Below are positions 56,897-64,000 of a stretch of 64,000 nucleotides of DNA, piece after piece. The position numbers and the translations under genes are program-made. The stretch lies in assembly GCF_900111445.1 (NCBI RefSeq), contig NZ_FOHE01000011.1, forward strand, positions 1 through 64,000. Direction: 5' to 3'. The notes beneath the pieces were generated by a model, which was not told where the DNA came from, did not search any database, and saw nothing but the letters and a program-made list of their open reading frames with translations. The stretch comes from Oceanobacillus limi. Its GTDB lineage: Bacteria > Bacillota > Bacilli > Bacillales > Amphibacillaceae. Position 1 is the stretch's first letter. Each line of letters opens with the position of its first letter.

Positions 56897-59239
56897 CTAT
56901 TGAAATTCAATCACCGTAACTCCACTTCCACCTTCACCAGCAGTACCAGCTCTTTGCTTAGCAATGTTTGGGTGCTTCTTCACAAATTCCTGAACACCTT
57001 TTCGTAATGCACCTGTTCCTTTCCCATGAATAATAGAAACTTTCGAATAACCAGCTAGAATTGCATCATCAATATACTTTTCTAATTGATGAAGTGCATT
57101 CTCGTATCGTTCTCCACGAAGATCCAGCTCTGTCTTTACATGGTAATTAGACCCTTTGATTGTGGCTAGTGGTTTTTCTATTTGTTGCTTTTTCTTGCCT
57201 ACCTTTTGTAAATCCTTACGTTTAGCTTTCACTTTCATAATTCCGACCTGAACAAGATATTCCTTCTCACTGATCTTTTCTAACACAGTACCATTTTGAT
57301 TCACAGTAAGCAATTTAATTTCATCGCCTGGGTGCAATTCCTGTTGAGAATTATTAGATGTCTGCTCGCTATTTTTTTCTTTCTTGCCAAGGTTAGGACG
57401 AGCTTCTTCTAACATCTTTTTCGCTTCAATCCATTCGTGTTCTTTCAATTCAGCATTTGTCTTCATATTTCGAATTTCATTTACGATTGCTTCAGCTTCT
57501 TCTCTTGCCTTTTGTAATGCTTTTTCCGCTTTTTCTTCAGCTTTCTTGTAAATCGACTCACGTTGTTGCTCAAGTTTGGACCACTCGTTTTCCATTTCAC
57601 TCCGAAGTTGCTCACTTTCAAGCAAGACTCGATGTGCTTCTTCATAATCTTTCTCTGCTTGAATCTGTGATTGTTCCAGTGAAGCAATCATATTTTCAAC
57701 ATTTTTCGAATCTACACCAATATGACTTTTCGCATGATCAATAATCTGTTCATCCAGGCCTAGCCGACGTGAAATATCAAAGGCATTACTTCTTCCCGGA
57801 ATACCAATTAATAATCGATACGTTGGTTGCAGTGTTTCTACATCAAATTCAACGGAAGCATTAATGACATTTGATCGATTATATCCATATGCTTTCAGTT
57901 CAGGATAATGCGTAGTTGCAATAACTCGCGCATTCCTCGACACAACTTCATCCAGTATAGCCATTGCTAAGGCTGCCCCTTCTTGAGGATCCGTCCCTGC
58001 ACCTAACTCATCAAACAGCACAAGTGTACGAGCATTTACATGCTTTAGAATATCTACAATATTTGTCATATGTGATGAAAACGTACTTAAATTTTGCTCA
58101 ATGGATTGTTCATCACCAATATCTGCAAACACATCATCAAATACGGCTAATTCGCAACCGTCAAAAGCCGGAATTTGTAATCCAGATTGTGCCATTAACG
58201 TACATAAACCAATCATCTTTAAGGTAACTGTCTTACCACCAGTATTTGGACCTGTTATCACAATTGCAGTATAATCACTGCCAATTTCAATATCGTTTGC
58301 TACGACCTCATCCATCGAAATTAATGGGTGTCGGGCTTGTTGCATTTTAATTCGGCCACTATCATTCATCTGTGGCATTGCTGCTTTCATTTCTTGGGCT
58401 AACTTTGCCCGAGAAAAGATAAAATCAATGCTTGCTAAAATAGCGACATTATTTAGTAAGACATCTTCATTGTTTGCTATTTCATCACTAAGTTCCTTCA
58501 AAATCCGTTCTATTTCTTGCTTTTCTTTTAATGTTGCCTCCTGTAATTGGTTATTCAGATCAACTACTGTTTTCGGTTCCATAAATAAGGTTTGTCCGGA
58601 AGCAGACTGATCATGGACAATTCCACCAATTGCACCTCTATATTCCTGTTTAACTGGTAGAACATAACGATCATTTCTTATTGTAATAATTGCATCTGAT
58701 AACATGTTGCTTTTCGTTTTCGTATAATTATCTAATTTATCTCGTACTCTACTTTCATAGGTGCGAATCGATGAGCGAATCGCCCGAAGTTTTTCCGACG
58801 CACTGTCCATCATATATCCATGATCATCGATACAGCTTTTAATTTTCCTTTCTAGATCCCGGAGTGGAGTAATTCCTTCCACCTGCTTTTTCAATATTGG
58901 TAGATCATCTTCCAACTTTTCTATAAAATCCTTTACCTGGCGACCTCCATATATTGTATTTGCAATATCAAGACATTCACCAGAATTCAAGATACCACCA
59001 ATAACACTACGCTTTACACTACCACGAATATCAAATATACCGCCTAGGGGAATTGCTACATTTAACCTTAAAATTTGGACTGCTTCATCTGTTTCATTTT
59101 GTAATGCAACAACTTCGTTAATATCTGTAGATGGTTTCAGCTTTGTAGCGAGGTCTTTCCCAAGCGACGTAGCTGCATGATTGGTTAATTGCTCTGCAAC
59201 TTTATTAAATTCTAATACCCGGAGAATTCGTTCATTCAT
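56897..59239 (-). CDS. mutS2: MutS2 (endonuclease/ribosome-rescue MutS paralogue)
   Basis: 780 residues. ATPase with [34 protein letters not shown] and [13 protein letters not shown]; a coiled coil (about 515-635), a KOW-like unit ([20 protein letters not shown]) and a C-terminal Smr nuclease domain ([28 protein letters not shown]). Lacks the mismatch-binding domain. Confidence 0.96.
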   Translation of the reverse strand: MNERILRVLEFNKVAEQLTNHAATSLGKDLATKLKPSTDINEVVALQNETDEAVQILRLNVAIPLGGIFDIRGSVKRSVIGGILNSGECLDIANTIYGGRQVKDFIEKLEDDLPILKKQVEGITPLRDLERKIKSCIDDHGYMMDSASEKLRAIRSSIRTYESRVRDKLDNYTKTKSNMLSDAIITIRNDRYVLPVKQEYRGAIGGIVHDQSASGQTLFMEPKTVVDLNNQLQEATLKEKQEIERILKELSDEIANNEDVLLNNVAILASIDFIFSRAKLAQEMKAAMPQMNDSGRIKMQQARHPLISMDEVVANDIEIGSDYTAIVITGPNTGGKTVTLKMIGLCTLMAQSGLQIPAFDGCELAVFDDVFADIGDEQSIEQNLSTFSSHMTNIVDILKHVNARTLVLFDELGAGTDPQEGAALAMAILDEVVSRNARVIATTHYPELKAYGYNRSNVINASVEFDVETLQPTYRLLIGIPGRSNAFDISRRLGLDEQIIDHAKSHIGVDSKNVENMIASLEQSQIQAEKDYEEAHRVLLESEQLRSEMENEWSKLEQQRESIYKKAEEKAEKALQKAREEAEAIVNEIRNMKTNAELKEHEWIEAKKMLEEARPNLGKKEKNSEQTSNNSQQELHPGDEIKLLTVNQNGTVLEKISEKEYLVQVGIMKVKAKRKDLQKVGKKKQQIEKPLATIKGSNYHVKTELDLRGERYENALHQLEKYIDDAILAGYSKVSIIHGKGTGALRKGVQEFVKKHPNIAKQRAGTAGEGGSGVTVIEFQ

Positions 59240-59271
59240 TGGATTACTCCCTTTTCTCGTTGTTCCTATTT

Positions 59272-60990
59272 TTATTTATTACGATTAAAATAAGCAATAA
59301 GTTTCTCTTTGGACCAAGTGTTAATAACCGTATCCTTTTCAATCCAACCTTTTCTAGCTACACCTACCCCATACTTCATATGTTCTAACATCGGGTAACT
59401 ATGTGCATCGGTATTAATTGCAATATTAACGCCCATACTCTGAGCAACTCGAACCCAGTCTGCAGATAAATCAAACCGATTTGGATTCGCATTTATTTCT
59501 AATACGGTATTTGTTTCCATTGCTCGTTTCATTAACTTTTCCATATTTACTTTATAACCTTCTCGGCGTCCAATAAGACGACCAGTTGGATGTGCAATAA
59601 TTGATACATATGGATTATCCAAAGCTGCATATAAACGATCCATTATTTTTTCTTCCGACTGGTTAAAGCTAGAGTGAATTCCACCGATTACAAAGTCCAT
59701 TTCCTTTAAAAATTCATCAGAAAAATCTAAGGTTGCATCAGGTAATAAATCCATCTCTACTCCTGCGAAAATATGAATGTCTTCATATCTTTCATTTAAA
59801 CGTTCGATTTCTTCCCGTTGTTGTCGTAATCTAGTTTCATTCAATCCATTGGCAACCCGCAAATATTTTGAATGATCGGTTATCGCCATGTAACGATAAC
59901 CTTTTTTGCGAGCCTGGAGAACCATTTCTTCTAAAGATTGGGCACCATCACTCCAAGTTGTGTGCATATGTAAATCTCCAAGAATGTCATCTAGTTCAAC
60001 CAAATTATGCTGTTTCTTAAACGCTTCAACTTCACCACTATTTTCCCTTAATTCAGGTGGGATATAATTGAGTCCATAATGATTGAAAAATGCTTCTTCT
60101 GTATCAAATGTAAGACTTTCATTCGTCTCTTCTACTTCGATTCCATATTCACTTATCTTCTCGCCACGAGCTTTTGCAAGCTGCCTCATCGCAACATTAT
60201 GGTCTTTCGATCCAGTAAAGTGATGGAGAGTTGTTACAAATTCCTCGTCTTTGACTAACCGAAAATCAATATTTATATCATAAACGTCTTCTATTGTAAC
60301 AGAGACCTTCGTATCACCTTTGGCTATTACTTCCTTCAGGTCATTTATTTGCAATAATTGCTCTCTAACCTCAATTGGCTTATCTGTTGCAAGAATATAA
60401 TCAATATCTTTTATCGTTTCCTTCATCCTACGCAAGCTACCAGCTCGAGAGAAACGTTTTACATTCTGTAAGCCACTTAAAAAATTCTCGATCCTTTCCG
60501 CAATAGGAAGCATAACAGCAATAGGTAACCTTTCAGGTCTCGTACCAGCTTCTTCTAATGAAGCTAGAATTTTTTCCGCAGACTTCTTACCGAATCCTGC
60601 CAAACCCTCAACTTTCCCAGTTTGCAATGCATCTTTTAATGATTCTGCATCGATAACATCAAGCTCTTGGTAAAGTTTGGCTAATTTTTTCCCACCAAGC
60701 CCAGGGACATTTAATAGTGGAACCAAACCTTGAGGGACCTCTTTTTCTAACTGATGTAAAGTATCGGAAGTTTTGTTTTCTACATATTCCTTAATGACCG
60801 CGCTTGTTCCTTTACCAATACCGTTAATTTTTGTGAAATCATCTATATCTGTAAGGGAACGGTCGTCACGCTCAAGAGCTTGTGCTGCTTTGCGATAAGC
60901 AGAAATTTTAAATGGATTCTCACCCTTTAGTTCTAAATATATAGCGATTTTTTCTAATAATTTTATAACATCTTTTTTGTTTATTTCCAT
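59272..60990 (-). CDS. polX: DNA polymerase/3'-5' exonuclease PolX
   Basis: 572 residues from the ATG at 60990 with AAGGTGAT upstream. N-terminal HhH and family X polymerase ([47 protein letters not shown]) and a C-terminal PHP nuclease ([35 protein letters not shown]). Base-excision repair enzyme of bacilli. Confidence 0.95.
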   Translation of the reverse strand: MEINKKDVIKLLEKIAIYLELKGENPFKISAYRKAAQALERDDRSLTDIDDFTKINGIGKGTSAVIKEYVENKTSDTLHQLEKEVPQGLVPLLNVPGLGGKKLAKLYQELDVIDAESLKDALQTGKVEGLAGFGKKSAEKILASLEEAGTRPERLPIAVMLPIAERIENFLSGLQNVKRFSRAGSLRRMKETIKDIDYILATDKPIEVREQLLQINDLKEVIAKGDTKVSVTIEDVYDINIDFRLVKDEEFVTTLHHFTGSKDHNVAMRQLAKARGEKISEYGIEVEETNESLTFDTEEAFFNHYGLNYIPPELRENSGEVEAFKKQHNLVELDDILGDLHMHTTWSDGAQSLEEMVLQARKKGYRYMAITDHSKYLRVANGLNETRLRQQREEIERLNERYEDIHIFAGVEMDLLPDATLDFSDEFLKEMDFVIGGIHSSFNQSEEKIMDRLYAALDNPYVSIIAHPTGRLIGRREGYKVNMEKLMKRAMETNTVLEINANPNRFDLSADWVRVAQSMGVNIAINTDAHSYPMLEHMKYGVGVARKGWIEKDTVINTWSKEKLIAYFNRNK

Positions 60991-61024
60991 ATCAATCACC
61001 TTTTCCTTACATCTATCCAAACAA

Positions 61025-61106
61025 AGAGAGACTAATTCATTATAGGATTATACTTATTGTACATGACCATACAACATAAGCCCTAATAATTTGAATTAGT
61101 CTCTCT
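61025..61106. repeat. Perfect 15-base inverted repeat between polX and yshB
   Basis: AGAGAGACTAATTCA at 61025-61039 and its complement at 61092-61106, 52 bases apart. A minus-strand terminator with so long a loop would be unusual; it may be a small insertion remnant or a processed leader. Confidence 0.7.
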
Positions 61107-61117
61107 ATTAACATTAT

Positions 61118-61660
61118 CTATATATATGGTTCTATTGACCAGAGAGATTTAATTTTCTCTGATAAGTATGGTGTATTCTCAACAATATACATCGCTACGG
61201 ATGAATCCGTAATCCACTCTTGTAATTCGGTTAACGGTGTTAGTGCTAATATGTATAATACGATAAATAATAACAAGTATATCTCTAAAAATCCTAGCAT
61301 CGACCCTAGAATCTTATTAATAGAATTCAGAATCGGTAACGAAGCGACAAAATCTAACATCGATGCAATAACTTGTAAAACAATCTTTACTACAAAAAAG
61401 ATAATCGCAAATGAAATTGCATTATAAAAAGCATTTTCCAATGGCAATGCTTGAATAAATTCTGCCCACAAATTATCGTCTGTTAGTTCAGGATATGGGA
61501 CCCATAAAGCCAATTTGGAGGCCAAATCATCATAATAGGTTGCAGCGACAATAAATGATACGATATACCCTACCAAATGTACAGCCTGTAAAATTAATCC
61601 TCGCTTTAAACCTATTAATAAACCAAACAACAATAATAGTATTATTATGAAATCTATCAT
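61118..61660 (-). CDS. yshB: YshB, CvpA-family membrane protein
   Basis: 180 residues with four membrane helices; starts MIDFIIILLLLFGLLIGLKR with the RGL segment of CvpA proteins. Function in Bacillus is unclear; relatives are linked to colicin V export and cell-envelope functions. Confidence 0.9.
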   Translation of the reverse strand: MIDFIIILLLLFGLLIGLKRGLILQAVHLVGYIVSFIVAATYYDDLASKLALWVPYPELTDDNLWAEFIQALPLENAFYNAISFAIIFFVVKIVLQVIASMLDFVASLPILNSINKILGSMLGFLEIYLLLFIVLYILALTPLTELQEWITDSSVAMYIVENTPYLSEKIKSLWSIEPYI

Positions 61661-61666
61661 ACTTTT

Positions 61667-61927
61667 TTAATCCTCTTTCTTTTTTAATGACCCCTGCAAA
61701 GCTGCATAGTCCTCTTTTAATTTCAAATAGTCGTTCATGGAATTTACCGCAGTAAGTACAGCTAAACTAGCCGTGTCTAACTGGGGGTTATTTTCTTGAA
61801 TCTCTCGCATCTTTTGATCAACTAAGCTAGCCACCATTCGTACATGGCTGGCCGATTCTGTTCCAACTATCGTATATGATCTATTATGTATTTCAACAGT
61901 TAAACGGGTTTTATCATCCTGGGTCAC
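61667..61927 (-). CDS. zapA: ZapA, FtsZ-ring accessory protein
   Basis: 86 residues. RLTVEIHNRSYTIVGTESAS, a central MVASLVDQKMREIQ and a coiled-coil C-terminus. GTG start with GGGAGG eight bases upstream. Promotes FtsZ bundling. Confidence 0.92.
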   Translation of the reverse strand: MTQDDKTRLTVEIHNRSYTIVGTESASHVRMVASLVDQKMREIQENNPQLDTASLAVLTAVNSMNDYLKLKEDYAALQGSLKKKED

Positions 61928-62073
61928 GCAAATAGCCTCCCATTAAAATTCTTCACTTCATCTTAACACGAAGACACGTATTAAGGAAACTGTTCTTATG
62001 CAAAATTTAAACATTTCATTTATAACCTTTCATTTGCTATAGTCAATAGTATAACAATGAATGGAGCGATTGA

Positions 62074-63012
62074 ATGGCACAAAATGTCTTTTTACTATCA
62101 AAACAAAAAATAGAAGCAATGAAACAATATTATCATAAATCATTAACAAATGTACCACAAGGCGCAATATTTCGTGCGAAAACGACGAACGCCGTGATCA
62201 CAGCTTATAAGTCTGGCAAAGTAATGTTTCAAGGGAGTTCACCTCAAGCCGAGGCAGTGAAATGGATAGATGACGCAGAAATTCCTAAAAACAATAAACC
62301 AACAAATAAAAAAACCTCATCTACGTCATCATATACCCCACCAAGCAGTTTATTTACGGGTTCTCATATCGGATCGGATGAAGCGGGAACAGGAGACTAT
62401 TTTGGCCCAATTACGGTTGCATGTGCTTATGTGAATAGCAGTCACATTACTACATTAAAACAACTCGGTGTTAAGGACTCTAAAAATCTTACAGACGAGA
62501 CAATATCTAAGCTTGCAAAAGAAATTGTTAAACTAAACATACCATATTCGTTACTGGTCCTACACAATAACAAATATAACACCCTGCAAAAACGTGGTTG
62601 GTCCCAAGGAAAAATGAAAGCAATGCTTCACCATGCTGCAATTTCCAATTTGCTGCAAAAGGTAGGGAACCAATCGTTAGACGGAATATTAATTGATCAG
62701 TTTTGTGAACCACATGTATATAAAAAACATATAGGATCAGAAAACCACACGTTACATGAAAAAACGTACTTTATGACGAAAGCAGAAAGCTATTCTATTG
62801 CTGTTGCCACTGGATCGATTATTGCAAGAGCAAGCTTTGTTAAAGAAATGGATAAACTTTCTGAAGAGTTAGGTATACCATTAAAGAAAGGTGCTTCAAA
62901 ATTAGTAGATCAAACGATTGCCAGAGTCATCAAGGAAAAAGGTGAACCAGTCTTACAAAAGTGCGCAAAAGTACACTTCGCAAATACAAATAAAGCTAAA
63001 GCATACCTATAA
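62074..63012 (+). CDS. rnhC: Ribonuclease HIII
   Basis: 312 residues. N-terminal TBP-like substrate-binding domain (about 1-85) and a catalytic domain: GSHIGSDEAGTGDYFGPITV (DEG), LGVKDSKNLTD, LIDQFCEP. Removes RNA from RNA-DNA hybrids. GGAG seven bases before the ATG; divergent from zapA as in Bacillus. Confidence 0.96.
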   Translation: MAQNVFLLSKQKIEAMKQYYHKSLTNVPQGAIFRAKTTNAVITAYKSGKVMFQGSSPQAEAVKWIDDAEIPKNNKPTNKKTSSTSSYTPPSSLFTGSHIGSDEAGTGDYFGPITVACAYVNSSHITTLKQLGVKDSKNLTDETISKLAKEIVKLNIPYSLLVLHNNKYNTLQKRGWSQGKMKAMLHHAAISNLLQKVGNQSLDGILIDQFCEPHVYKKHIGSENHTLHEKTYFMTKAESYSIAVATGSIIARASFVKEMDKLSEELGIPLKKGASKLVDQTIARVIKEKGEPVLQKCAKVHFANTNKAKAYL

Positions 63013-63320
63013 GACCATTTTCATGTAATGTAACATACGACTTTGCAACCATTCTTCATGATTCTTAAGTGGGGCTTCTTAAGCTACTCATATACCAAGT
63101 TGAACGAATCAGATATTTTCGATCCCCACTTTACCTCTGTGGTTTTAGCTCGTGGTTTTAATTGGGTTCTTACAACACACAAGACGTCGCGTTAAGGTCT
63201 TGCCTGCCAGTTGTATATAGGATAAAAGTTCTCTTGGAATTATTGTTTTGTAGGAAAAATGCATCTATATTCATTAGTTTTGTCATAAAATTATAATAAA
63301 AATTCCTCCGAGTGAGAGTG
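63013..63320. other. Intergenic region rnhC/unknown gene, possible IS605-type end
   Basis: AAGTGGGG at 63067-63074 and CCCCACTT at 63124-63131 form an inverted repeat. The adjoining sequence (to about 63230) recalls the 3' ends of IS200/IS605-type elements with a TnpB gene on the minus strand, but no intact frame remains. Otherwise AT-rich and empty. Confidence 0.35.
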
Positions 63321-63770
63321 ATGGATAGAATGAAGAACAAAAGATGGATATTTGCTGTGATCTTCTTATTTATTTTTCTAGTTATCGTTTTATTAATTAA
63401 TCAATGGAGTACAACTACTTATGAAGAAGTTATAAATAATTTATTTTCGGAAGATGAAGATATTAGTGAAATTTATATACTATACCTTAATACAGTTAAT
63501 AACGAAGAAAAAGAAATGAGACTTACGAACAATGATGAAATCACAAAACTAATTGAGCAACCTTTAAAAATTAAATTTAAAAGAAAAAGAGAACTTTTTA
63601 ACAGTATATACTTTATGATTATTAAGACAAATAAAACCAGGTATACAATTAATATTCAAGATAATAATCATTTAAATATTGATGGCAAGTATTACGAAAT
63701 ATTAGGTAGAAATAAACTTATTGATGTTATAGAATCAAATGGAGTCAAATGGGAACAAACAGACTTGTGA
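63321..63770 (+). CDS. Membrane-anchored protein of unknown function
   Basis: 149 residues. Basic start then one membrane helix (WIFAVIFLFIFLVIVLLINQ), followed by an extracellular domain of about 120 residues with TTYEEVINNLFSEDEDISEI and a strand-rich end. Start codon is uncertain (ATG at 63321 or 63330; a GTG lies at 63312); no strong ribosome binding site. Very AT-rich, possibly acquired. Confidence 0.6.
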   Translation: MDRMKNKRWIFAVIFLFIFLVIVLLINQWSTTTYEEVINNLFSEDEDISEIYILYLNTVNNEEKEMRLTNNDEITKLIEQPLKIKFKRKRELFNSIYFMIIKTNKTRYTINIQDNNHLNIDGKYYEILGRNKLIDVIESNGVKWEQTDL

Positions 63771-63834
63771 ATTCATATTATTCACTGTGTTACACTCTCT
63801 ACTTAATTAGCAAAATAAGAATTCATTCAATAAG

Positions 63835-63866
63835 AAAATCCGAACGAATTTGATCGTTCGGATTTT
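63835..63866. terminator. Bidirectional terminator
   Basis: AAAATCCGAACGA (63835-63847), loop ATTTGA, TCGTTCGGATTTT (63854-63866). Serves pheT on the minus strand and the unknown gene on the plus strand. Confidence 0.88.
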
Positions 63867-63900
63867 CTTGGATTAAAGCTCTATTGCCTAAATCTCTTCA

Positions 63901-64000
63901 TTAAAAACGTACGTAAGCATCAAATATATCATTAACGGTCTGAATGATTTTTTGGAATGATTCTTCTACCTCATCATCCTTTAACGTCTTTTCTGGATCT
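63901..64000 (-). CDS. pheT: Phenylalanyl-tRNA synthetase beta subunit, C-terminal end (partial)
   Basis: The last 32 codons before the window edge read DPEKTLKDDEVEESFQKIIQ and end AYVRF. This matches the ferredoxin-fold anticodon-binding tail of PheT (DPxxTLtdeEVexs). pheT lies beside rnhC in bacilli, which supports the call. Confidence 0.85.
   Translation of the reverse strand, partial: DPEKTLKDDEVEESFQKIIQTVNDIFDAYVRF

Noticed and set aside
1-64000. CRISPR array
   Set aside because: No run of regularly spaced repeats was seen; the direct repeats at 2911-2964 are only two copies with an 8-base gap.
1-64000. Intact insertion sequence or rRNA genes
   Set aside because: No transposase gene with intact motifs and no rRNA sequence recognised in the window.

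Overview
The window is a junction between a large temperate phage and a Firmicute chromosome. The right part (about 38.2-64 kb) has the gene order of the Bacillaceae core genome around sdh, uvrC, etf, fad, mutS2 and rnhC. It is AT-rich, includes a spore-germination regulator (gerE) and a germination lipoprotein (gerM), and carries a FadR-type operator. This points to a spore-forming bacillus close to Oceanobacillus, Virgibacillus or Gracilibacillus; the genus is inference. The aspartokinase gene that lies between uvrC and yslB in Bacillus subtilis is absent here.

The left part (1 to about 38.2 kb) is most of the early and replication half of a prophage that continues off the left edge. Its right end is a tyrosine integrase beside a tRNA-Arg gene that has no encoded CCA, so the right attachment site lies there. 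Nearly all phage genes are read leftward and are tightly packed, with many ATGA overlaps. From right to left come: integrase; a winged-helix protein with repeats; small accessory proteins; DnaC-like loader; DnaB-like helicase; primase; a short rightward pair of Cro-like repressors; an arbitrium module (AimR receptor plus secreted pro-peptide); a sigma-like factor; a LexA-type box; a structured leader and the single-strand binding protein; nucleases; a family-A DNA polymerase; RecB-like and RuvC-like nucleases; class Ib ribonucleotide reductase (nrdI, nrdE, nrdF); PhoH; dUTPase; ThyX; a 3D-domain protein; a cytosine methyltransferase; an adenine-methylase-like protein; a sigma-70 region 4 protein; a replication-initiator-like protein with iteron-like repeats; and a terminase-small-subunit-like HTH protein. 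Head and tail genes are presumably to the left. Two or three genes run rightward inside this block from their own promoters: a small second recombinase, an orphan protein at 6943 and a membrane-anchored protein at 32280.

The genes form a self-sufficient replication factory (helicase, loader, primase, polymerase, SSB, nucleotide supply). The lysis-lysogeny decision appears to be made by a peptide-communication system in an AT-rich cassette whose base composition differs from the surrounding phage genes. The AimP-like precursor is unusual because it holds two near-identical heptapeptide motifs. The most unexpected non-coding signal is a multi-helix structured region of about 265 bases just upstream of the phage SSB gene.

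On the host side the leftward operons are ysnB-rdgB-rph-gerM-racE-ysmB, ysmA, sdhBAC, uvrC, trxA, etfA-etfB-fadB-fadR, lcfA, yshE-mutS2-polX-yshB-zapA and the end of pheT. The rightward genes are gerE, yslB, rnhC and an unknown membrane-anchored gene. Between trxA and etfA sit two inverted copies of a foldback repeat. Several small genes (27-53 codons) were found by direct reading and are included.
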